In this document: one piece after another, positions 15,619-22,996 of the stretch | How positions within the stretch are numbered: the first letter of the stretch is position 1 | Layout of the letters: the number at the start of each line of letters is the position of its first letter | Source of the DNA: CAVYBY01 sp963766935 | GTDB taxonomy: Bacteria; Actinomycetota; UBA4738; HRBIN12 | Reading direction: 5' to 3' | Assembly: GCA_963766935.1 (NCBI GenBank) | Contig: CAVYBY010000011.1 | Coordinates: forward strand, 1-25,237 | Length of the DNA: 25,237 bases | The notes under the pieces: generated by a model | The model's input: only the letters and a program-made list of their open reading frames with translations | Database searches by the model: none | Told to the model about the DNA's origin: nothing | Made by a program: the position numbers and the translations under genes

Positions 15619-16779
15619 CTACGAGACCGGGATCTGCTTGGACGGGTCGACGAACGGCATCGGGACGACCGTGGCCGTCCGCGTGCCCCATTCGGTCTCG
15701 ACCGTCATCGTCCGGTCGAGCGTGCTCGACTCGGTCGGCAGCCAGCAGTAGCCGATGTTCTGGCCCAGGCGGGGTGAGTAGATCGCCGATGTGACGGTCC
15801 CGACCTCGGCTCCGTCGATCGAGGCGGCCCACTTCACGTTGTTGAGCCCCGGGAACGGGTCACCGTCCAGCCGTACGCCGTTGATCCGCTTGCGCACGCC
15901 CTCGTCGGCGATGCGCCGGTACGCGTCGATCGAGATGCTGTCCTCGTCGGAGAGCGCGTCGAGGTTCACCAGGCGCTCCAGGCCCAGCTCGAAGGCGTTG
16001 TCGTCGACGGTCATGTCGGCGCCCCAGTTGAAGATCGCACCCTCGATCCGGCGGATGTCGCTCGGTCCGGTCGGCTTGACGCCCAGGTCCTTGCCGGCCT
16101 CCATCAGGGCCTCGAAGACGTCCGAGCCACGGGAGGTGTCGGTCAGATACACCTCGTACCCGACCTCGGAGGTCCACCCCGTACGGGTCACGACGACGGG
16201 CGCCCCCGCGATCTCGGCGCGCCTCCACCAGTAGTACTTGAGGTCGAGGATCTCCTCGCCCAGCAGCTTCACCATGAGATCCTTCGACTTCGGACCCTGG
16301 ATCTGCAACGGCGCGACGTCGGCCTCCGTGATCGATACGTCGAGCTGCGGGTAGGCGTTCTTCAGCCCGCGGGCGAACAGCAGCGCGTCCGAGGAAGCCA
16401 GCGCGAACCAGAAGGTGTTCTTGTCCATGCGCGTGAGCACGGGGTCGTTCACGATCCCGCCGTCGGCGTCGCAGATGAGGACGTACTTCGCCTGCCCGAC
16501 GGCGCACGCGGAAAGGTCCCGAGGCGTCAGCAACTGGGCGAACGTGAATCCGTCCGGGCCGCTGATCTGGAGGCATCGCTCGACCGCGACGTCCCAGATC
16601 GTCACGCCATTGAGGAGCGTGTCGAACTCGGCCTCGAACGTGTCGAATCGAATCGGGAAGTACATGTGGTTGTACACCGTGAAGCCTTTGGGGCCGTACC
16701 GCTGGGTCGCCTCGTAGTACGGCGTGCGCCGGTTCCTCGCCCCACGCTGGACCAGCGACATGTCGAACGGTTCCGTCAT
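15619..16779 (-). CDS. GcvT-family folate-dependent methyltransferase, DmdA-like (first of pair)
   Basis: This 386-residue paralog resembles DmdA more closely than its neighbour. Matching segments are FTVYNHMYFP (33-42), VTIWDVAVERCLQISGPDG, the folate-site GGIVNDPVL (107-115), DVAPLQIQGPKSKDLMVKLL, and RTGWTSEVGYEVYLTD (199-214). DmdA transfers a methyl group from dimethylsulfoniopropionate to tetrahydrofolate, but many soil homologs act on other methylated compounds, so I do not assign dmdA. ATG at 16779 with AAAGGAG at 6-nt spacing. The second paralog follows after 89 bp and an amidohydrolase gene precedes by 75 bp, consistent with one catabolic transcript. Confidence 0.85.
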   Translation of the reverse strand: MTEPFDMSLVQRGARNRRTPYYEATQRYGPKGFTVYNHMYFPIRFDTFEAEFDTLLNGVTIWDVAVERCLQISGPDGFTFAQLLTPRDLSACAVGQAKYVLICDADGGIVNDPVLTRMDKNTFWFALASSDALLFARGLKNAYPQLDVSITEADVAPLQIQGPKSKDLMVKLLGEEILDLKYYWWRRAEIAGAPVVVTRTGWTSEVGYEVYLTDTSRGSDVFEALMEAGKDLGVKPTGPSDIRRIEGAIFNWGADMTVDDNAFELGLERLVNLDALSDEDSISIDAYRRIADEGVRKRINGVRLDGDPFPGLNNVKWAASIDGAEVGTVTSAIYSPRLGQNIGYCWLPTESSTLDRTMTVETEWGTRTATVVPMPFVDPSKQIPVS

Positions 16780-16842
16780 GGTGTGCTCCTTTCGAGTCGC
16801 GGCGTATCGTCCGGGAGCCCCCGGGGCGGGGCAAGCGGACGC

Positions 16843-16859
16843 TCTGACCTCAGGTCAGA
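16843..16859. repeat. Perfect 17-nt inverted repeat at the amidohydrolase/DmdA-like boundary
   Basis: TCTGACCT and AGGTCAGA flank a single C, giving 8-bp arms with perfect symmetry. The repeat overlaps the amidohydrolase stop codon and lies 64 bp before the first DmdA-like start. A 1-nt centre is too small for a hairpin loop and no T-run follows, so a dimeric-protein binding site is more likely than a terminator. Confidence 0.5.
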
Positions 16860-18528
16860 AGCCGGGCCCGGCGTAGACGCGCCGGCCGCCGACGAAGGTT
16901 CCGAGGACCTCCGCGGTCGTGATCTCCTCGCGGGGCAGCTCGAAGAGGTTCCGGTCGAACAGCGCCAGATCGGCCTGCTTGCCGACCTCGATGGAGCCGG
17001 TATCGGCATCCAGATGGTTCACGTAGGCGGAGCCCATCGTCCCGGCGGCCACCGCCGTCGGGAGATCGATCGCCTCCTCGGGCAGCAGCGGCTCGTCGCT
17101 CACCCCCTCGATGTCGGCGTAGCCCGGTGGCACCGTGCGGTTGACCGCGCCGTGGAGCAACTGGAGCGGATTGGGGCTCGAGACGGACCAGTCACTGCCG
17201 AGCGCGAGGACGGCGCCGGCGCGAACGAGGCTCGCGAACGGGTACTGCCAGCGCCAGCGTGGCTCTCCGAGGAACGGGATGGTCAGCTCGTCCATCTGGG
17301 GCTCGTGCTCGGCCCACAGTGGCTGCGCGTTCGCGATCGCGCGCAGCTCGCGGAAGCGCGGGATGTCGTCGGGGTGGACGACCTGGATGTGCGCCAGGTG
17401 GTGGCGGTTGTCCGACGGGCCGTTGGCGGCGAGCGCGGCCTCGATCCCGTCGAGCGCCTCTCGCACCGCACGCTCGCCGATCGTATGGAAGTGCACCTGG
17501 AACTCGAGCGCGTCGAGCCGGGTCACCACCCGCTTGAGGAGCTCCGGTTCGACGAACGAGATGCCGCGGTTCTCGGTCGGCGCACCGCCGGCATCGAGAT
17601 AGGGCTCGATCATCGCGGCGGTGAAGTTCTCGCAGATGCCGTCCTGCATGATCTTCACGCTCGTCGCGCGGAACCCGCCGGCCCGGCTCTTCGCCCGCGC
17701 CTCGACGAGGCCCTCGATCTGCTCCTCGCCGGCGCCGCGGTTCCACCACAGGGCGCCGACGACCCGCGCGGTCAGCTCGCCGCTCGCGGTCGCGCGCAGA
17801 TACGTGTCGAGCGTGTTCACCTGCGGCACGGGATCGACGATGGCGTCCTGCCACGCGGTGATGCCGAGGGCGTGGAGGTACCGCTGTCCGGCGAGAAGGC
17901 CGGCGTGGAAGTCGTCCTGCGTGGGCTCGGGAGCGACTCCGGAGACCAGCCGCATCGCGCCCTCGTGCAGCGTTCCGGCCGGAGCACCCGAGGCGTCCCG
18001 TGCGATCCGGCCGTCCGGCGGGTCGGGGGTGGCGGCGGTGACGCCGGCCATCTCGAGCGCCTTCGAGTTCGCCCAGCCGCTGTGTCCGTCGCGACTCTCC
18101 AGAAACACCGGCCGATCCGGCACCAGCTCGTCGAGGATCGACGCCGGCGGGTTCCCCCCGGGGAACAGGCTCATGGTCCATCCGCCGCCGAGGATCCACG
18201 ACATCGACGGGTTCGCTTCGGCGTAGGTGCGGACGATGCGCCGGTACTCGTCGACGTCGAAGATCTCGTGCAGCTCGCACATGAGCATCTCCAGGCCGCT
18301 GACGACCGGGTGACAGTGCGCGTCCTGGAAGCCCGGCAGCAGAAGCCCGTCGCCGATCTCCATGACGTCGGTGCTCGGTCCGATGTGGTCGCGGATGTCT
18401 TCGTCGGAGCCGACGGCCACGATGCGCCCGTCCTTCACGGCGACCGCGCGCGCCCACCGGCGAGCCGCGTCGACCGTGTAGACGGCGCCGCCGACGAACG
18501 CCAGATCGGCTGCGGCGCCGGAGCTCAC
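16855..18528 (-). CDS. YtcJ-like metal-dependent amidohydrolase
   Basis: The 557-residue protein is of the amidohydrolase-3 (YtcJ-like) group, TIM-barrel hydrolases acting on amides, carbamates or cyclic compounds. The N-terminal beta-sandwich strands (ADLAFVGGAVYTVDAARRWA, GRIVAVG) lead into LLPGFQDAHCHPV with the metal ligands His71 and His73. Further conserved sites are SVKIMQDGICENFT (bridging-Lys region), VHFHTIGERAVREAL, HLAHIQVVHPDD, and LALGSDWSVSSPNP with the catalytic-type Asp. No signal peptide is seen, so it is cytoplasmic. Start GTG at 18528, without a clear ribosome-binding site. It is codirectional upstream of the two DmdA-like genes, suggesting it releases or processes their substrate; that link is inference. 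Confidence 0.88.
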   Translation of the reverse strand: MSSGAAADLAFVGGAVYTVDAARRWARAVAVKDGRIVAVGSDEDIRDHIGPSTDVMEIGDGLLLPGFQDAHCHPVVSGLEMLMCELHEIFDVDEYRRIVRTYAEANPSMSWILGGGWTMSLFPGGNPPASILDELVPDRPVFLESRDGHSGWANSKALEMAGVTAATPDPPDGRIARDASGAPAGTLHEGAMRLVSGVAPEPTQDDFHAGLLAGQRYLHALGITAWQDAIVDPVPQVNTLDTYLRATASGELTARVVGALWWNRGAGEEQIEGLVEARAKSRAGGFRATSVKIMQDGICENFTAAMIEPYLDAGGAPTENRGISFVEPELLKRVVTRLDALEFQVHFHTIGERAVREALDGIEAALAANGPSDNRHHLAHIQVVHPDDIPRFRELRAIANAQPLWAEHEPQMDELTIPFLGEPRWRWQYPFASLVRAGAVLALGSDWSVSSPNPLQLLHGAVNRTVPPGYADIEGVSDEPLLPEEAIDLPTAVAAGTMGSAYVNHLDADTGSIEVGKQADLALFDRNLFELPREEITTAEVLGTFVGGRRVYAGPGF

Positions 18529-18580
18529 GACGGGTCGAGGGTCGTCATCGCGGCGGCATGATAGTCGGTTCCCACTCCGC

Positions 18581-20194
18581 TCAGGTGAGGGACACGAGGT
18601 CGAGCAGCTCCTCGTCCCACGAATCCAGGTCTCCCTCGGGCATCGAAAGCACGCGGTCCGGCGCCAGTGCTTCGACGAACGCCGGATCGTGGCTCACGAT
18701 GATCATGGCACCGGGCCAGGCCTGCAACGCCTCGGCCACGGCCGTCCTCGACGGCGGGTCCAGGTTGTTCGTCGGCTCGTCGAGCAAGAGCAGGTTTCGC
18801 CGTCCGGCGACCAGTTGCGTAAGGGCGAGCTTCGTCTTCTCCCCGCCCGAGAGCGTCTCGCCGGTTCGAAACGCGATCGAGCCGGGCAGCCCGAACATTC
18901 CGAGCAGCGACCGGAGCGTCTGATCGTCGGCGCCCGACGCGCGCCGGACGTGATCGAGAACGGTGACCCCGCGCTCGATGCCCTCGTGCTCCTGCGCGTA
19001 GTAGCCCAGGAGCACGCCGTGGCCCAGACGGAACGAACCCTCGTCCGGTTCGGACTCGCCGGCGAGGATCCTCAGCAGGCTGGTCTTCCCGGCGCCGTTG
19101 AGCCCCATCACCAGCAGCCGTTCTCCTCGATCGACGGCGAACTCGATGTCGGTGAAGACGGCCGGTCCGCCGTAGGACTTGGCGAGCCCCTCGGCCAGCA
19201 GCACCGTCCGTCCGCAGTGCGGCGGGTCCGGGAACCGGTACCTGACCTTGCGCTCCTTGCGTGGAGCGGATACGCGGCGGGACTCCAGACGCGCACGCCG
19301 GGAGTCCAGGGTCTTGGCCTTCCTCGCGCGCTTCTCGGTCTGGCCGCGCATCGAGTCGGCCAGCGTCCGGAGCCTCCGGATCTCCTGGTCCTGCCGGCCG
19401 GCAAGCGCGGTCAGCCGAACCTCGTCCTGGCGCCGCGCATCCCGATAGCCCGAGTACGTCCCGCGGTACTCGACCACCCCGTCGTGGTCCAGATGCAGGA
19501 TCCGCGTGATCGACCGATCGAGCAGCGCCAGGTCGTGGCTCACCACGACGAGCGCACCTTCGAAGCCGGAAAGGAACGACATCAGCCAGGCCTTCGCGTC
19601 GAGGTCGAGGTGGTTCGTCGGCTCGTCGAGCAGGAGCAGGTCGGCCCGCCCGTACAGGATCCGCACGAGCTCCAGCCGGCGCCGCTCCCCACCGGAGAGC
19701 ACCCCGACCGGCCGGGCGAGGCGATCCTCGGCCAGGCCGACGCCGGCCGCGATCGACTTCGCGTCGGACTCTGCGCGGTACCCGTCCATGCGACGGTACT
19801 CCTCCTCGAGGCGGGAGAAGCGCGCGACGTTCTCCTCGGATGCGGACTCCTCGAGGCGGCGACGCGACCGCTCCAGCGCCCGGGCGAGATCGACCAGGCC
19901 CTTGGACTCGAGGACGTGCTCGAGCCCGGTGGCTTGGGACTCGAGGCGCCCCCGCCGCGGTTCCTGCGACAGATAACCCACGGCGCCGCGGCGCGTGATG
20001 TGCCCGGCCGCGGCCGGCATGTCGCCCGCGAGCACCCGAAGCGTCGTGGTCTTCCCGGCTCCGTTGCGGCCGACGACCCCGACCTTGTCCCCGGCCCGCA
20101 GAGTCATGTTCAGGTCCTCGACGAGCATGACACCGCCGGCCTCGACGGAAAGGCCGTGGATCTCCAGCGGGATGGATGGGTGTGGAACCGACAC
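18581..20194 (-). CDS. ABC-F family ATP-binding protein
   Basis: ABC-F proteins are soluble twin-ATPase proteins that act on the ribosome in translation control or antibiotic protection. The first domain has Walker A GRNGAGKTT, signature LSGGERRRLE and Walker B LLLLDEPTNHLD. The second has Walker A GLNGAGKTS, signature LSGGEKTKLA and Walker B LLLLDEPTNNLD. Between them is the basic helical linker (RGQTEKRARKAKTLDSRRAR). There are no membrane helices. I chose the GTG at 20194 (537 aa) because AGGAGG lies 5 nt upstream; a longer frame to 20254 exists but lacks such a site. It is divergent from the GH26-like gene across a 264-bp gap. Housekeeping versus resistance role cannot be told. Confidence 0.9.
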   Translation of the reverse strand: MSVPHPSIPLEIHGLSVEAGGVMLVEDLNMTLRAGDKVGVVGRNGAGKTTTLRVLAGDMPAAAGHITRRGAVGYLSQEPRRGRLESQATGLEHVLESKGLVDLARALERSRRRLEESASEENVARFSRLEEEYRRMDGYRAESDAKSIAAGVGLAEDRLARPVGVLSGGERRRLELVRILYGRADLLLLDEPTNHLDLDAKAWLMSFLSGFEGALVVVSHDLALLDRSITRILHLDHDGVVEYRGTYSGYRDARRQDEVRLTALAGRQDQEIRRLRTLADSMRGQTEKRARKAKTLDSRRARLESRRVSAPRKERKVRYRFPDPPHCGRTVLLAEGLAKSYGGPAVFTDIEFAVDRGERLLVMGLNGAGKTSLLRILAGESEPDEGSFRLGHGVLLGYYAQEHEGIERGVTVLDHVRRASGADDQTLRSLLGMFGLPGSIAFRTGETLSGGEKTKLALTQLVAGRRNLLLLDEPTNNLDPPSRTAVAEALQAWPGAMIIVSHDPAFVEALAPDRVLSMPEGDLDSWDEELLDLVSLT

Positions 20195-20308
20195 GGAACC
20201 TCCTGGACGGGTTGGGACTGGGGTGGGCCGACCGGGCCGCGCGCTGAGATTCACACCGCGGCGCCGGCAACGAGGAGGTCGCTCAGCTCACGCCCCCGAG
20301 TGTCGCAC

Positions 20309-20325
20309 GCCGGTCCGGGACCGGC
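20309..20325. repeat. Perfect 8-1-8 inverted repeat in the ABC-F/GH26 divergent gap
   Basis: GCCGGTCC and GGACCGGC flank one G. The symmetry is perfect over 17 nt and has the same geometry as the repeat at 16843-16859, but with a different sequence. It abuts the next inverted repeat, sharing four bases with it. Confidence 0.5.
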
Positions 20326-20346
20326 AATCGTGCGGCACGGTTGCCG
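20322..20346. repeat. 25-nt near-perfect inverted repeat in the ABC-F/GH26 divergent gap
   Basis: Twelve-base arms (CGGCAATCGTGC and GCACGGTTGCCG) flank one G, with one mismatched pair (T20328 with G20340, a U-G wobble in the RNA of one strand). No T-run follows on either strand. On the minus strand it would lie in the leader of the ABC-F mRNA, over 120 nt before the start codon. Confidence 0.5.
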
Positions 20347-20350
20347 CGTC

Positions 20351-20381
20351 GCCGCCAAGGGCCGCAAGTGGCCGCCAAGTG
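20351..20381. repeat. Short tandem repeat, three units of 10-11 bp
   Basis: GCCGCCAAGG, GCCGCAAGTG and GCCGCCAAGTG follow each other directly, with a fourth partial GCCG after them. The spacing is about one helical turn. It lies about 78 bp before the GH26-like start. It could be phased protein-binding sites or replication slippage. Confidence 0.45.
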
Positions 20382-20458
20382 GCCGATGGACCGCTGACAG
20401 GACCGGGGGTTACAGTCGCGGTTCCTCGTTGCGGGGTCTTCCCTAGACGACCGAGCGC

Positions 20459-21586
20459 ATGAATATCCCCCCGATCTCGCGCCGGCATTTCCTCCGCCAG
20501 GCGGCAGGTGCCGCGGGCTTCGTCGCCGTGGGAGTTCCGCTCGCCGAACTGTTCGCGCGACCCGCGGCCGCCGGGAGTGCTCGCGACCCCGCCATCGTGC
20601 GGTCCTGGGGCGGCCTGGTGGTTCCGGAAACCGGCGTCTACTGGGGCGCCGACGACACGACGCGCGGCTTCACCGGGTCGAAGGGGATCGAACGGCAGCT
20701 CGGCCGGCGGATGGCGATCCGAAGCCGCCGGTACCCCTGGCTCACCGAATGTCCCAGCCCGCAGACCGTCGCCGACGCGGGACTCGCCGCGCCGAAGGTC
20801 ATCCCGATGTGCTCCTTCTCGAAGAACGGGCACTTTCCGGTGAAGACCGCCGGCTGGTCGAGCGGCGGCGATCGAAGCGTCACGAGCTTCGGCCAGGGGC
20901 TCGACCGGATCGCGGGCGGCGAGTTCGACGCCTACTGGGAACGGTCCGCCCTCGCGTTGATGGCGCTCGGAACGCCGGTGATCGTCCGTCTGTGGATGGA
21001 GATGAACAGCAAGGACAGCCCGTACGCCTCGCTCTGGCAGGGCGGGGTCGGCGTGGGCGAGGCAAGCTTTGCCGCGGCCTGGCGGCACGTCCACGACGTC
21101 TTCGCGGCGAACGGGGCCACCCTCGGCGCCGGGGGCCGCTGCATCTTCGTGTTCTGCCCTCAGCGACAGAGCACCTCCGGATCGTGGAAGCCATACTGGC
21201 CCGGAGACGAGTATGTGGACTGGATGGGCCTGGATCTGTACCGGACGACGTTCACGGCCGGCACGCAGACACTCGCGGGTGACATGGACACGTACGACTG
21301 GGCGGTAGCGCAAGCGATGCCGTTCATCGTGTGCGAAGCCGGGTTCACGCAGGGCAAGGTGGTCACGACGACGGACGGGCGGTTCGACAAGGACGGCAAG
21401 AAGACCGGTCACAGCCTGATCGCCGACACCCAGCAGCAGGTCCTGCAGCATCCTCAGTGCATCGCCTACGTCCACTGGAACAACGTCGGGCCGGTGGCGA
21501 ACGACTACATCGACACCAGCCCGAAGTCCCTCGCGCAATACCGGGCCTTCGCGACGGACCCCGCGTACGCGCTCGTGAGGTCGTAG
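20459..21586 (+). CDS. Tat-exported GH26-like glycoside hydrolase
   Basis: The 375-residue protein begins with a classic twin-arginine signal (SRRHFLRQAAGAAGFVAVGV, Arg8-Arg9), with probable cleavage after ARPAAAGSA near residue 41. It resembles GH26 beta-mannanase-type TIM barrels. The probable acid/base is Glu181 in VIVRLWMEMN, and the probable nucleophile is Glu293 in PFIVCEAGFT. Other typical parts are EYVDWMGLDLYR and IAYVHWNN. Substrate is unknown; mannan-like or other beta-glycans are the family guess. The start ATG at 20459 has only a weak ribosome-binding sequence. It depends on Tat export, whose genes lie near the left end of the window, and is followed within 15 nt by a membrane protein gene in the same direction. 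Confidence 0.8.
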   Translation: MNIPPISRRHFLRQAAGAAGFVAVGVPLAELFARPAAAGSARDPAIVRSWGGLVVPETGVYWGADDTTRGFTGSKGIERQLGRRMAIRSRRYPWLTECPSPQTVADAGLAAPKVIPMCSFSKNGHFPVKTAGWSSGGDRSVTSFGQGLDRIAGGEFDAYWERSALALMALGTPVIVRLWMEMNSKDSPYASLWQGGVGVGEASFAAAWRHVHDVFAANGATLGAGGRCIFVFCPQRQSTSGSWKPYWPGDEYVDWMGLDLYRTTFTAGTQTLAGDMDTYDWAVAQAMPFIVCEAGFTQGKVVTTTDGRFDKDGKKTGHSLIADTQQQVLQHPQCIAYVHWNNVGPVANDYIDTSPKSLAQYRAFATDPAYALVRS

Positions 21587-21600
21587 CGACGACCCGTCGG

Positions 21601-22989
21601 TTGCTGCTCGTCGTGGCGGCGGCCTTCCTCCTCGCCCAGTTGCTCCTGTTCGATCCGCACCGGGCTCCCTCCTGGGACGAGGCCGTGTACCTGTCGCAGG
21701 TCTCCCCCGGCGTGCACGCGACGGTCTTCGCCGCCTCGAGGGCGCGCGGGATCACCCTGCTGGCCGCGCCCGTGACGCTTGCCGGTGGATCCGTTCTCTG
21801 GGTTCGGTTGTGGCTCGCGCTCGTTTCCGCCGCCGGGCTCGGTCTGGCGTTCGGGACGTGGACGAAGACGACCGGGACGGGTGCGGTCGTCGCGGCTGCC
21901 TTGTTCGGGGCGTCGTGGCTGGCCCTGTTCTACGGCTCGGAAGTGATGCCGAACCTGTGGGCGGCGCTCCTGGGGGTGGCGGCCTGTGGGGTCCTGGCAC
22001 GACCGTCCGAACCCGGTGATCTCCGGCGGATCGTGCTGGGGGCGGCGCTGCTGGGGGCGATGGCCCTCGTCCGTCCGCCGGACGCCGCCGTGCTGGCCGT
22101 CGCGATCGCCATCGTCGCGGCGGTCGGGAGCCGGCTCGACCGGCGGCTCCTGGCCGGGCTCGGCGTGGGGCTCGTCGCCGGGTGGGCGCCGTGGATCATC
22201 GAGACGTCGATCCGCTTCGACGGCCCGGTTCGCGCGCTGGGCGCAGCTCGGGACCTTTCGCACGTCGCCGTCGGCGGACCCATCTCGGCACTTCAGCACT
22301 ACCTGGCCCTGTCCGACGGGCCGACCCTCGGGCCGGATCCGGGCGGGGTGCCGCTCGCCGGTGCCACATGGTGGCTCGCCCTCCTCGTGTTCGCCGCCGT
22401 CGGGCTGACAACCCGGGACGGACCGGACTCCCCGCCGGGGCGGCGAACCGCGCTCGCCTCGGCCGCGACCTCGGGGGCGCTCCTGCTCGGTGTCTATCTG
22501 TTCGGGATCGGGGGTCTGGCGCCCCGATTCCTGATGCCGGGGCTCGCGCTGATCGGCGTCCCGGCTGCGGAAGCGCTCCGACGGCTCGTCGCCGGGCGGA
22601 CCATCGTCTGGATCGGCGCCTTCAGCTTGGTGATCGGGTGCTGGGTGGGATGGCAGGCGGCCGTGGCGGTCCGCGTGGAGCGGCAGGAGCGAGCCCAACG
22701 AGCCGTCGTGCGGACCGTGGGCATCGCGCTCGCGCAGGTCGCGCAGGGAAAGACATGCAGCTTCGGCAGCACCGGTGGCTTCCCGCAGATCCAGTTCGCC
22801 TCCGGCTGCGCCGGCGTCCATCTTCCTGCCGTCGACGAAACGAGTCTCCGCGCGCTTGGCTCCGGAACCGCGACGTTCGTCGCGGCGCCGACCACCGTCG
22901 ACCCCCCGGCGAGTCTCGAGCTGCGGCCGGTTGCGTCGCCACTGGCGGCGAGCGTCGGATGGGAGATCTGGGAGCTCGGGCCTGCCTGA
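21601..22989 (+). CDS. GT39/PMT-like integral membrane protein (probable lipid-linked-sugar glycosyltransferase)
   Basis: The protein (about 462 aa) has an N-terminal helix (LLLVVAAAFLLAQLLLF). An Asp-Glu pair in a short external loop follows (RAPSWDEAVYLSQV), the hallmark of GT39/ArnT-type transferases that use polyprenyl-phosphate sugars. About eight further hydrophobic helices come next (for instance VVAAALFGASWLALFYGS and LLGVYLFGIGG), then a soluble C-terminal domain of about 110 residues. A specific substrate cannot be read. The start is uncertain: TTG at 21601 is the first candidate after the GH26 stop, GTG at 21613 is an alternative, and no clear ribosome-binding site decides. The frame is open further back into the GH26 gene. 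It ends 7 bp from the convergent phosphoesterase gene. Confidence 0.75.
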   Translation: MLLVVAAAFLLAQLLLFDPHRAPSWDEAVYLSQVSPGVHATVFAASRARGITLLAAPVTLAGGSVLWVRLWLALVSAAGLGLAFGTWTKTTGTGAVVAAALFGASWLALFYGSEVMPNLWAALLGVAACGVLARPSEPGDLRRIVLGAALLGAMALVRPPDAAVLAVAIAIVAAVGSRLDRRLLAGLGVGLVAGWAPWIIETSIRFDGPVRALGAARDLSHVAVGGPISALQHYLALSDGPTLGPDPGGVPLAGATWWLALLVFAAVGLTTRDGPDSPPGRRTALASAATSGALLLGVYLFGIGGLAPRFLMPGLALIGVPAAEALRRLVAGRTIVWIGAFSLVIGCWVGWQAAVAVRVERQERAQRAVVRTVGIALAQVAQGKTCSFGSTGGFPQIQFASGCAGVHLPAVDETSLRALGSGTATFVAAPTTVDPPASLELRPVASPLAASVGWEIWELGPA

Positions 22990-22996
22990 CCCGGTG

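Larger units (their letters stand above)
20195..20458. other. Divergent intergenic region (longest gene-free stretch)
   Basis: The 264-bp gap between the ABC-F gene (minus) and the GH26-like gene (plus) must hold two promoters. On the plus strand TACAGT (20413-20418) is a possible -10, 41 nt before the GH26 start, without a convincing -35. The gap also carries the inverted and tandem repeats listed separately. I see no small gene or tRNA in it. Confidence 0.5.

Noticed and set aside
14351..16779. Glycine-cleavage T-protein (gcvT) assignment for the tandem pair
   Set aside because: No gcvH or gcvP is nearby, and the N-terminal and central motifs resemble DmdA-type demethylases more than T-protein.
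16666..18561. A long plus-strand open frame antisense to the amidohydrolase
   Set aside because: It lies opposite a gene with intact metal-site motifs; its product has no recognisable domain.
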